From: Aquimarina algiphila | GTDB lineage: Bacteria; Bacteroidota; Bacteroidia; Flavobacteriales; Flavobacteriaceae | Direction of reading: 5' to 3' | Assembly: GCF_007489275.1 (NCBI RefSeq) | Contig: NZ_VLNR01000016.1 | Span: 1 to 64,000 of the forward strand | DNA: 64,000 nt | Shown here: positions 8,547 to 16,364 of the stretch, one piece after another | Layout: the number at the start of each line of letters is the position of its first letter | How positions within the stretch are numbered: position 1 is the first letter of the stretch | The notes under the pieces: generated by a model | Seen by the model: the letters and a program-made list of their open reading frames with translations, nothing else | Told to the model about the DNA's origin: nothing | Databases searched by the model: none | Program-made: the position numbers and the translations under genes

Positions 8547-9761
8547 TTGCGCAAGATTTTACTTCAATATATTGATTCTTTTTCTGGACTATCAAAAGAA
8601 GTATGGTGGTTAGCATTAATTACATTAATCAATCGGGCTGGAGCAATGGTAATTCCATTTTTATCCCTCTATCTCACCGATGATTTAGATTTTTCATTAG
8701 AACAAGTAGGTTGGATCATGACTAGTTATGGCTTAGGTTCATTTACAGGAGCTTGGCTTGGAGGTAAACTAAGTGATCAGATTGGGTATTATAAAGTCAT
8801 CCTCACCTCTCTTATGTTAACCGGGGTTTCATTTCTTGCTATTCAGTATTTTTCTAGTTTCTGGAGTATTTGTATTGGTTTCTTTATTCTTATTGCCATC
8901 GCTGATATGGCTAGACCCGCTTTTTTTGTTGCATTAAGCGCTTATAGTAAACCCGAAAATAAAACACGATCATTAACTTTTATACGGCTAGCTATTAATC
9001 TTGGATTCTCAGCAGGACCAGCACTTGGCGGTCTTATCATTACATCTATTGGATATAACGGTCTATTTTGGGTAGACGGAATCACTTGCATTATAGCAGG
9101 TTTTGTAATGATACAAACGCTTAACCCTAAAAAAGCCAAAGAGCAAGACAAAGAAATTGTTGTTAAAAACCCTATAAAACCTTATAAGGATGGCATCTAT
9201 ATCATATTCTTAATTGCACTTGCTTTATTTGGTTTTATATTTGTTCAATATTTCTCTACGTTACCTTTATATTATAAAGAAATACATAAGTTATCTGAAG
9301 AAAAAATTGGTCTTTTACTCGCCTTAAATGGTGCACTTATATTCTTTTTTGAAATGCCTCTAATTGCGTATTTAGAAAAATCTAGATTTTCAAAAATAGG
9401 GAATGTAATCAATGGTTTTATCTATACCGGAATAAGCTTCGCTCTTTTATTAGTTACACCTTGGGCAGGAATTCTAGTTGTGGGAATGATCATAGCTACG
9501 CTGGGAGAAATGGTTGCTTTTCCATTTGGAAACGCTTTTGCATTGGATCGAGCAAAAAAAGGAAGACAAGGTGCATATATGGGCTTATATAGCATGTCAT
9601 TTTCTGCAGCTCATATTTTTGGGCATAATTCTGGAATGCAATTTATAAATCAATATGGATATAACAACACCTGGATTTTTATGACTTGTATTGCCGTTTT
9701 AGGAACATTTTTACTTTACATTGTAAAACAAAAAATTACTAAGGAAAAAAGTACTGATTAA
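8547..9761 (+). CDS. MFS transporter (drug-efflux type)
   Basis: 404 residues with about 12 hydrophobic helices. The loop between helices 2 and 3 reads GGKLSDQIGYYKV, the MFS motif A, and helix 1 starts with a long amphipathic stretch as in MdtH-like exporters. It should use proton flow to expel small molecules. The start is a TTG at 8547; no in-frame ATG exists near it. It is followed by 23 bases and the DJ-1 lipoprotein gene, so the two may be co-transcribed. The substrate is unknown. Confidence 0.85.
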   Translation: MRKILLQYIDSFSGLSKEVWWLALITLINRAGAMVIPFLSLYLTDDLDFSLEQVGWIMTSYGLGSFTGAWLGGKLSDQIGYYKVILTSLMLTGVSFLAIQYFSSFWSICIGFFILIAIADMARPAFFVALSAYSKPENKTRSLTFIRLAINLGFSAGPALGGLIITSIGYNGLFWVDGITCIIAGFVMIQTLNPKKAKEQDKEIVVKNPIKPYKDGIYIIFLIALALFGFIFVQYFSTLPLYYKEIHKLSEEKIGLLLALNGALIFFFEMPLIAYLEKSRFSKIGNVINGFIYTGISFALLLVTPWAGILVVGMIIATLGEMVAFPFGNAFALDRAKKGRQGAYMGLYSMSFSAAHIFGHNSGMQFINQYGYNNTWIFMTCIAVLGTFLLYIVKQKITKEKSTD

Positions 9762-9784
9762 ACTTCTATTTAAAATCTAGATTC

Positions 9785-10537
9785 ATGAAAAATTTCATTT
9801 TGGTTCTCCTTACCCTATTTCTTTTTGGATGTACTCAGGTACAACAAGAAAAAAAACAAATCATCAAGGAAGAAAAAATAACCGAAAAGAAGACGTTTCC
9901 AAAATTAGAACCCAATCGATATAACGTTGCTTTTTTGATTATGGACGGAACGTACAATACAGAATTCACCGCTCCTTATGATATTTTTCAACATACACAG
10001 TATCGAAAGAATATTAAACAAATGAATGTTTTTACGGTAGCAAATACTGATCTGCCAATAACTACCTTTGAAGGTGTAAAAATTATTCCTGATTATAATT
10101 ATCTTAAAGATTCTTTACCTCATATTGATATTTTGGTAGTTCCCAGTGCAGAGCATCACCTCGATACCGACTTAGATGATCATGCCATGATTGAATTTAT
10201 AAAACAAGTGGACAGTAAAGCTACATTTATGACTTCACATTGCGATGGAGCTTTTGTTTTGGCAAAAGCAGGAGTCTTAGACACTATAGTTTCTACAACA
10301 TTTCCTAGTGATATTGATAAAATGCGTGCCATGTTTCCAAAATTGGATATCAGAAAAGAAGTATTATTTGTTCATGATGGAAAATACATAACCTCTGCAG
10401 GAGGTGCTAAAAGCTTCGAAGCCGCTCTCTACTTATGTGAATTCTTATACGGCCCTGAGATAGCACAATCATTAGCAGGAGGTTTAGTCATTGATTGGAA
10501 ACTTGAAGATGTACCTCATCTAATAATAAATAAGTAA
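9785..10537 (+). CDS. Lipoprotein with DJ-1/PfpI domain
   Basis: 250 residues. A lipobox (LFGC, Cys16) predicts lipid anchoring after export. Residues 45-245 form a DJ-1/PfpI fold like the GATase1 domain of GlxA/FtrA regulators: a nucleophile elbow SHCDGAFVLA with Cys153, preceded by ILVVPSAEHH. No AraC DNA-binding domain follows, unlike in GlxA. DJ-1 proteins act as chaperones, deglycases or hydratases in the cytoplasm; a lipid-anchored extracytoplasmic one is less usual. The activity is not certain. Confidence 0.8.
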   Translation: MKNFILVLLTLFLFGCTQVQQEKKQIIKEEKITEKKTFPKLEPNRYNVAFLIMDGTYNTEFTAPYDIFQHTQYRKNIKQMNVFTVANTDLPITTFEGVKIIPDYNYLKDSLPHIDILVVPSAEHHLDTDLDDHAMIEFIKQVDSKATFMTSHCDGAFVLAKAGVLDTIVSTTFPSDIDKMRAMFPKLDIRKEVLFVHDGKYITSAGGAKSFEAALYLCEFLYGPEIAQSLAGGLVIDWKLEDVPHLIINK

Positions 10538-10671
10538 AGCTTTAGAAATAATTTGATTTATCTTGACTCCAAGAACAGAAGTCATTTCTATTCATACAAA
10601 TCATAGAGAACATATATAATTCATACTTTCTTACCAGTATTTTTACATTTAAATAAAGGAGTAAGGTGGGT

Positions 10672-10871
10672 AAAAAAAATGAAAGCGTTCAATGAACGCT
10701 TTCAGTCTTTAGGGCAAATTACGTACTCTCTTTAGTTTCAAGATTTGGGGTCTTTAGACTAATGTCCTCACACCTAATTCGACCCTGATGTATTCCAAAC
10801 TAATATTTTAATTTATATCGTCATACAAGTTAAAATGTTAGTTTTTGGCCATACATCAAAGTTTTTTATTG
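10672..10871 (-). ncRNA. Predicted small RNA A (structured, with own promoter and terminator)
   Basis: On the minus strand, a Bacteroidota-type promoter (10878-10909) is followed by a long stem-loop (10786-10811 with 10830-10858), a conserved block and a terminator hairpin with a U-run. The block consists of GTGTGAGGACATTAG (10773-10759), a 19-base insert, and GAAACTAAAGAGAGTAC (10739-10723). The same two blocks occur in RNA B at 12608-12644. Both copies can fold so that an outer helix of different sequence (AATTA/TAATT here, CTTGT/ACAAG in B) and an inner TTAGT/AACTAA helix enclose the conserved purine-rich internal loop. No open reading frame fits. I do not recognise a known RNA family. Confidence 0.5.
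10681..10703 (-). terminator. Terminator of predicted small RNA A
   Basis: A perfect 10-bp stem (10681-10690 with 10694-10703) with 3-base loop. Read on the minus strand it is followed by a run of eight U, so it ends minus-strand transcripts; read on the plus strand only a weak T-tract follows. Confidence 0.75.
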
Positions 10872-10877
10872 ATGATG

Positions 10878-10909
10878 TAAATATAGTGTAAAAAAATTGT
10901 TAATTCAAA
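10878..10909 (-). promoter_or_regulatory. Promoter of predicted small RNA A
   Basis: On the minus strand TTTG (10909-10906), 20 bases, then TATATTTA (10885-10878). This fits the Bacteroidota housekeeping consensus TTTG-N19/20-TAnnTTTG with one mismatch, and would start RNA near 10871. Confidence 0.5.
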
Positions 10910-10969
10910 AAAAATAACGACAAAAAACACAATAAATCGATGAAATACACAAAATTTTATGATTTCAGC

Positions 10970-12448
10970 TTAATTTGAAAACAAATATTTAGAAGTACCG
11001 AGGTATTTTTTTATGAGTTCGTTGTATTCTTTAGAGAGTTTCAAAGCCAGAGTACCTTCGATAACATAAAGCGCATCTACATCTTTATATCCATTTTGTA
11101 ACATTTTTTCTAAATAGAATAAAGCAGTTTCATAATCTTGATCTTGAGCACTTAGAGAAATGATTTTTTTATACGATTCAAAATCTTGTTCATCTACAAT
11201 TGTACTCAGTATATTAAGAAATAGTCTTTTTACCAGATATTTGTTATTATCTTTTAATAATTCTGCTTTATAAGCATCCACCAGATATTTTAAATACCCC
11301 TTTGCCCTAAGCCCTGTATCATGAGCATATTTTTCTTTATTCTGAACCAATGTATCGACTAATGACATTTGATATTTCCACCAACCTAGATTTTCAAAAT
11401 CTTCTATTTCAACATCTTCTTCAAGAGCAAACATATATTTTTCTCTAATTAGCCTTTCTTTATAATTATATTTAGACTCTAATCGTTTTTCACGTTTATA
11501 TTCTTTGCGCTTTTTAATTTCCTTTTGTTCTTCTTTCAAATAACTTGTATTAAAAAACATACCGTATTTAATTCGGATTCTCTTGAGTTCTTCATTTGCG
11601 AATAAAAACTCTCCTTTGCCTATATAGGAATCAACCTCTGCTAAATCTCTTTTGAACAAACGCTGAACCCTGATAGAATCCTTTGGTATTCTACCTTTGA
11701 GCATCGCTTGAAGCGTAAAAGTAGAAAGTGCTTTATTTATAATCCTTTGATTAGGTAATTTGGATGTATCATTGTAGACAAAAACATCTGCTGGAATTGC
11801 TTTACTTTTAAGATATGCTTTATTATTAAAAAAGTCTCTATATCTATAATTAGAAGTATTCACCACACCCAAATAAGAAAAACTCTTTTTAATTCTTACA
11901 CTCGAATTATAATAATAACTATCTCCTATAGCAATAACCCCCGCAATTTCATCAGAATATAATGCTGGTAATAGGCTTACAATTTTAGCATCATCTCCAA
12001 AAGCAGTAACATAGACTCTTCTCTTTTGAATTGAAAAAAGAGAATGAACATAGTCCATAAAAGTTAGCATATATTCAACTTTTTCTTTTGGTTTCTGATG
12101 TTCTAAAACATCTGCAATAACCACAATATAACCATATTCTTCTGCAGCTGCTTTATATAATCTTGTGATCCCTCCTGTTTTTCCAGAAGAATCAAAACCA
12201 AGTAATAAAGGCCAACTTTTGCTTGTATCGAAAGTTTTTGGGAGATAAACACTAAACATACCCTTTGTAGAAGGTACGGATAAGGAATCCATTACTATTC
12301 CTTTTTTAAGTGTAAGCTTGTTTTGTCCATACCCCAGTGAAGAAAGACATAGTATACTAAGAATAAGATATTGTTTCAAGAAAGAAAACGGCACGATATA
12401 ATTAAGTTTTATACCAAAATAATGCAAAAAAGATGCCTTTATGCACAT
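10970..12448 (-). CDS. Secreted alpha/beta-hydrolase-like protein lacking the catalytic serine
   Basis: 492 residues from the ATG; a TTG at 12379 (residue 24) would give a cleaner signal peptide (LKQYLILSILCLSSLGYGQ) and may be the true start. Residues 50-250 follow the same plan as the hydrolase at 13772-14974 (…FSVYLPKTFD…, …YGYIVV…, …RRVYVTAF…), but the nucleophile elbow GFSGG of that protein reads AFGDD (149-153) here, and the histidine motif NGNHSWP has no counterpart. It is therefore probably a non-catalytic paralogue. The C-terminal 230 residues are charged helices, perhaps TPR-like. It stands between the two predicted small RNAs. Function unknown. Confidence 0.7.
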   Translation of the reverse strand: MCIKASFLHYFGIKLNYIVPFSFLKQYLILSILCLSSLGYGQNKLTLKKGIVMDSLSVPSTKGMFSVYLPKTFDTSKSWPLLLGFDSSGKTGGITRLYKAAAEEYGYIVVIADVLEHQKPKEKVEYMLTFMDYVHSLFSIQKRRVYVTAFGDDAKIVSLLPALYSDEIAGVIAIGDSYYYNSSVRIKKSFSYLGVVNTSNYRYRDFFNNKAYLKSKAIPADVFVYNDTSKLPNQRIINKALSTFTLQAMLKGRIPKDSIRVQRLFKRDLAEVDSYIGKGEFLFANEELKRIRIKYGMFFNTSYLKEEQKEIKKRKEYKREKRLESKYNYKERLIREKYMFALEEDVEIEDFENLGWWKYQMSLVDTLVQNKEKYAHDTGLRAKGYLKYLVDAYKAELLKDNNKYLVKRLFLNILSTIVDEQDFESYKKIISLSAQDQDYETALFYLEKMLQNGYKDVDALYVIEGTLALKLSKEYNELIKKYLGTSKYLFSN

Positions 12449-12559
12449 TTTAGTAGTAATTTATAAAATTTTGTAATGTATCAACTTAAGAATTCAGATT
12501 TTTTCAATAAAATACCCATATCTTTTCTTTATAACAAGTGTTTAAACAACATTACTTTC

Positions 12560-12660
12560 AAAGAAAAAAACGCCTAAATTCCTTCAGACGTTTTTTATCT
12601 TTCCCTTGTACTCTCTTTAGTTTCCCTAACTAATGTCCTCACACAAGATAAAGATGGTTC
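12560..12660 (-). ncRNA. Predicted small RNA B (paralogue of RNA A)
   Basis: The minus strand carries a perfect TATATTTG minus-7 box (12674-12667), then about 100 bases ending in a terminator hairpin (12565-12575 with 12586-12596) and U-run. Inside are the two blocks shared with RNA A: GTGTGAGGACATTAG (12644-12630) and GAAACTAAAGAGAGTAC (12624-12608), here only 5 bases apart. Helices CTTGT/ACAAG and TTAGTT/AACTAA close the conserved internal loop. It follows the Lrp gene by about 40 bases and could alternatively be part of that gene's 3' untranslated region or a leader of the 12448 gene. Confidence 0.5.
12565..12596 (-). terminator. Terminator of predicted small RNA B
   Basis: An 11-bp stem with one wobble pair, loop of ten bases and T-runs on both sides, so it could also act on plus-strand transcripts. 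Confidence 0.7.
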
Positions 12661-12666
12661 ATCGTA

Positions 12667-12694
12667 CAAATATATACACAAATCTCATGCCAAA
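12667..12694 (-). promoter_or_regulatory. Promoter of predicted small RNA B
   Basis: On the minus strand TATATTTG (12674-12667) is an exact TAnnTTTG box. A TTTG (12694-12691) lies 16 bases before it, a little closer than the usual 19-20. It begins directly behind the Lrp stop codon. Confidence 0.45.
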
Positions 12695-12698
12695 AAAT

Positions 12699-13163
12699 TT
12701 AAATTTCTAATTCATTTAAGCCTGAAGAATTAGTAATAGGGTTACTCTCTATGAGATTAGAAAGTACGATATGAGTTTTAACTTCTCCATAGGTAATAAG
12801 ACTATCAATAAATTCTTGTAAATGCATTTGATCACGTAAAACCACCTCCATGATTATATTTTCATTACCAGTGATTCTATAACAATTCATTACTTCTTTA
12901 TATGTTGCCACTTTAATTAAAAAAGGTTGTAATCTTCCCATAAAAGCACGTAGTGTAATAATAGCTTTTAACTGGTATCCTGTTTTTGTGTATGAAACTT
13001 CAGCTCTATACCCTTTTAAAATACCATAATCTTCCATTTTTTTGATTCTTTCAGCCACAGCTGGAGAACTTAAACCAACTTTTCTTCCTATTTCTGCATT
13101 AGACAACCTTGCATTTTTCTGTAAGCATTGTAAAATACCCCAATTGGTAGCATCTATTTTCAT
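12699..13163 (-). CDS. Lrp/AsnC family transcriptional regulator
   Basis: 154 residues: an N-terminal winged helix-turn-helix (1-60; LSNAEIGRKVGLSSPAVAERIKKMED) and a C-terminal RAM/AsnC ligand domain (about 65-145; GNENIIMEVVLRD and a final HIVLSNLIES). Such proteins form octamers and respond to amino acids or related metabolites. The 216-base gap to the divergent gene at 13380 should hold its promoter and probable autoregulatory sites; I could not define them. The target genes are unknown. The predicted small RNA B starts right after its stop. Confidence 0.93.
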   Translation of the reverse strand: MKIDATNWGILQCLQKNARLSNAEIGRKVGLSSPAVAERIKKMEDYGILKGYRAEVSYTKTGYQLKAIITLRAFMGRLQPFLIKVATYKEVMNCYRITGNENIIMEVVLRDQMHLQEFIDSLITYGEVKTHIVLSNLIESNPITNSSGLNELEI

Positions 13164-13379
13164 ACTGTATTTTTAATATTTCTTGCTTGAACTCCCTTTA
13201 TACATTTGCAATCAAAATGATTACTATACCTGGTAATAATTACACACTCCATTACTTTATTTTTGATTTTAAATCAAAAATACTATTTATAATTAATAGT
13301 TAAGGTAAATAACCCTTTACTCTTTAATTTCAAAAGAAAAAGTATTAGAAATTACTTTATTTTTGGAGAACGAAATATT

Positions 13380-13763
13380 ATGAGACGAAAACCGAGAAAT
13401 AAGAGATTGTATAAAAAGGCTTTAGAAATATTTACGCTTTCGCGAAGTATTTCAAGCTATCTTGTTCATGACTTAGCTCACCTTCAAAGTAATGGAAGTG
13501 AAGATCCTCATATTTATTTTACAGGTGATATTATTCGACAATCGGATGCTTTGGCCCCTAAAATTATAACTGCAGAAAATCAAACCTTTCAGGATGATCG
13601 TATTCGTCATGCTAATTCTTTAATACACATTACTAATAGACTTTACAAAAATTGTGAACGCCTGGAACAATCAGAAAGTAATGGTAAAGAATTTTTAGTT
13701 TTATTACGTAAGGAACTAAGAAAATTTAAACGTCTGCAACATCATTGGTTAATGACCTTATAG
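13380..13763 (+). CDS. Hypothetical basic helical protein
   Basis: 127 residues, rich in Arg and Lys at both ends (starts MRRKPRNKRLYKK), without signal peptide or membrane helix. The middle has several His-containing amphipathic helices (YLVHDLAHL, RHANSLIHITNRLY), suggesting a small helical bundle; the histidines and acids could bind metal, but this is speculation. I do not recognise a family. It converges with the hydrolase gene at 13772, leaving only eight bases between their stops. Confidence 0.6.
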   Translation: MRRKPRNKRLYKKALEIFTLSRSISSYLVHDLAHLQSNGSEDPHIYFTGDIIRQSDALAPKIITAENQTFQDDRIRHANSLIHITNRLYKNCERLEQSESNGKEFLVLLRKELRKFKRLQHHWLMTL

Positions 13764-13771
13764 CTATTATC

Positions 13772-14974
13772 TCAACCATTTTTTATCAAATTCTGGATAA
13801 ACCATCTTACGGATTGTATCACAAAATTGTTTTCTAATCTATTTACCTGGTTAAGATTAGGGCTACTCTTCTCATAAGCTCTAGCAAAGATTTTATATCG
13901 CATTCGCATTCCCATTTTTTGGATTTCAGAATCTTTAGAATTTTCTAACTTTCTCAATTTACCAAGTTCTCTTTCCCACCATGAAAAATTAACCTTTTTG
14001 GGATTTTTATAATCTTCAGAAAAGCGTAAGTTAAATTTATCGGTTTGTTTTATTTCTTCTTCTAATACTTTTGACAATGAATTTATAGTTTTGATATATA
14101 GCTTATCTTTTTTAAGGTTTTTGAGCTTAGTTTTTATACTATCCAAATCATAAAAAGATTGATATGTATCTAAGAGTCGTTGGTAGTTTTCAATGGTCTG
14201 AAGTCGTCGTTCATTTTTCTCTGCTTCTACTGCTACCGCATAATTACTTTGATAACTTTTATAAATCTGTTCGTCTGTTTTTGTTTTTTTACCTTTTTTA
14301 TATGCTTGTATTTCCAGCCAATCAAATGCTTTTAAAATTTCTTCTTCGTGTGGCCAACTATGATTTCCATTATACGTTATTAAAGTCTGAGTAAAATTAA
14401 AGTTCTGCAAATATCTTTTTGTTTTTATCATTTCCACATAATTCATATCCTCATTTCCACAAATAGCTGCATAGGAAAACTTCTGTGTAGAAGGAACATG
14501 ATTGGGATTACTAGAAAAACCAGCTCCGCAAGCTACTACTCCTGCAATTTTATTGGTTAATACCGCAATAGTAGAAGCCAATCGTGAACCTCCTGAAAAT
14601 CCAGCTAAAAAAACCTGGTTTTCTCGAATTTGAAAATTCGAAAATGTAAAATCAAATAATCTATCGGTGATATCAAAATTTCGTTCATAAGGACCATTTC
14701 TTGTATTATTAGAGCATACTAAAATATAGTTATACCTCTCAGATGCTTTGATAAAAGGTTTAATACCTACTTTACCTCTAGCTGCGGGATCAAAAATATA
14801 CACAACAGAAGACGGTTGCGTATGATTAAAAGATTGAGGAAGATATAGGGCAAAAGTTTCTTTAGTACTTTCAGAAATCTTTATTGAATCAATAATTTTA
14901 CCAATTTCAAAGGTGTCCTGAGCATTTCCAAGAACTATAAAACCTAATAAAAAAACAGATACTTTTAGTTTCAT
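13772..14974 (-). CDS. Secreted alpha/beta hydrolase (esterase/peptidase-like)
   Basis: 400 residues with a signal peptide (cleavage near GNAQ-D). Residues 25-225 form an alpha/beta-hydrolase domain with elbow GFSGG (Ser127), a probable acid Asp176 in CGNEDMNY and His205 in NGNHSWP, a complete triad. The remaining 170 residues are charged helices. It is the intact paralogue of the protein at 10970-12448. Its start overlaps the stop of the amidohydrolase gene by 4 bases (ATGA, 14971-14974), so translation is coupled and the two enzymes may act on the same extracytoplasmic substrate, perhaps peptides or amides given the symporter upstream. Confidence 0.75.
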   Translation of the reverse strand: MKLKVSVFLLGFIVLGNAQDTFEIGKIIDSIKISESTKETFALYLPQSFNHTQPSSVVYIFDPAARGKVGIKPFIKASERYNYILVCSNNTRNGPYERNFDITDRLFDFTFSNFQIRENQVFLAGFSGGSRLASTIAVLTNKIAGVVACGAGFSSNPNHVPSTQKFSYAAICGNEDMNYVEMIKTKRYLQNFNFTQTLITYNGNHSWPHEEEILKAFDWLEIQAYKKGKKTKTDEQIYKSYQSNYAVAVEAEKNERRLQTIENYQRLLDTYQSFYDLDSIKTKLKNLKKDKLYIKTINSLSKVLEEEIKQTDKFNLRFSEDYKNPKKVNFSWWERELGKLRKLENSKDSEIQKMGMRMRYKIFARAYEKSSPNLNQVNRLENNFVIQSVRWFIQNLIKNG

Positions 14975-16299
14975 TTATACCGTTTCCCTTTTTTAATTAT
15001 AATATCTACATCCTGTAATATATTAATATGACGAAGTACATCACCTTTTACAGCAATGATATCGGCATATTTTCCTTCGGTAACAGTTCCTACTTTATCA
15101 GCAACCCCCATCCATAATGACGGCCAATAGGTAGCTGCTCGTATTGCATACATTGGATCTATTCCGAATTCATTAACCCAAACATCTAATTCGTTCCAAG
15201 TTGATTGGCTATGAAATTTCATCGGAATACCACTATCTGTTCCTATCATCAACACTACTCCTGCATCCATCAATTGCTTAACTTTAGTTTCTAATGTTGG
15301 TTTACGAATTGGAGTGAGTTGAAAATATGGTAATCGATCTTTATGAGTAAAACTATTTTTTATGTCTGCAACAATCGTATCGTGTAATCCTCTATGCCAG
15401 GAATCATTATCTAAATGTTCTCCATTATCACGAACATATTCATAATTATATAATCCTTCTACAGTAGGGCACCAAAACATGGGTCCAAGATTCATTTGAG
15501 CGGTACGCTCTTTAATTCCTTCTATCACATCATCAGGATATCTTGGAGCTGAAGATAGTCCCGTATGCTCAAAGCAATCTACACCAGCCTTTAGTCCCAT
15601 TCTTATCTCTTGTGGACGATGACCATGAGCTACTACCTTTAATTTATATTTATGAGCTGTATCCACCACAGCTTGTAGTTCTGCTGTAGTCATTTGATCC
15701 TGATCTATAAGCTTAATACAATCAACTCCTGCATCGACTAATTTTTTTATTTTTTTTCTGGCATCCTCTACTCCATTTATTCCCCATCTAAAAGCTTCGG
15801 TCCCGGGATACGGTTTTTTTTGTATAAATGGTCCTGAAACATAAAGGGTGGCTCCCGGAATCTCTCCTTTATTAATTCGATCTCTTACAGCTATACTTTC
15901 TTTTAGTGGTGCGCCTAAATCCCTGGCGCTAGTTACTCCAGCCATTAGTAATTGCTCTGCAGAAGAAGGCATAATAACATTTTCTAACAGCGGCGGATAT
16001 GTCTTATCCCAATATGCATAATCAGCATGACCATTAATCATTGTATGTACGTGCATATCCCAAAGTCCTGGCAGTACAGACATGCCTTCTGTAGAAATCA
16101 CTTCTGCATTTTTTGGTATTTGTAATGTTTTTAAGGAACCTACGGCTTTAATTTTCTCGCCTTCAATAAGGATTACACTATTTTGTATTGGAGTAGACCC
16201 ATATCCATCTATTAGAGTGCCCCCTACCAAAGCTTTTAATGGCTGTTGCTGCGCAAATGAAATCGTAGTTACGAAGACCGCTAAAAGTAATTTTTGCAT
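14971..16299 (-). CDS. Secreted metal-dependent amidohydrolase
   Basis: From the ATG at 16299 the protein has 442 residues and a clear signal peptide (MQKLLLAVFVTTISFAQ); the longer frame to 16365 adds 22 hydrophobic residues and is less likely. The fold is the imidazolonepropionase-like amidohydrolase: DMHVHT gives the first two metal-binding histidines, then VVAHGH, FEHTG and TDSGIP supply the remaining His and Asp. Relatives hydrolyse cyclic amides or Xaa-Pro and Xaa-Arg dipeptides. It lies between an amino-acid symporter gene (upstream) and a hydrolase gene (overlapping downstream), suggesting a small peptide or amide utilisation operon. Confidence 0.85.
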   Translation of the reverse strand: MQKLLLAVFVTTISFAQQQPLKALVGGTLIDGYGSTPIQNSVILIEGEKIKAVGSLKTLQIPKNAEVISTEGMSVLPGLWDMHVHTMINGHADYAYWDKTYPPLLENVIMPSSAEQLLMAGVTSARDLGAPLKESIAVRDRINKGEIPGATLYVSGPFIQKKPYPGTEAFRWGINGVEDARKKIKKLVDAGVDCIKLIDQDQMTTAELQAVVDTAHKYKLKVVAHGHRPQEIRMGLKAGVDCFEHTGLSSAPRYPDDVIEGIKERTAQMNLGPMFWCPTVEGLYNYEYVRDNGEHLDNDSWHRGLHDTIVADIKNSFTHKDRLPYFQLTPIRKPTLETKVKQLMDAGVVLMIGTDSGIPMKFHSQSTWNELDVWVNEFGIDPMYAIRAATYWPSLWMGVADKVGTVTEGKYADIIAVKGDVLRHINILQDVDIIIKKGKRYK

Positions 16300-16364
16300 G
16301 ATGAGTTGTGTTTCTATAAAGATAAAGAAATTCAAAAAAAATACCACCATACTGAGTATGATCA

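Noticed and set aside
10780..10800. CTGATG in the small RNA A region as hammerhead ribozyme core
   Set aside because: The matching GAAA core and three-stem arrangement are not present.
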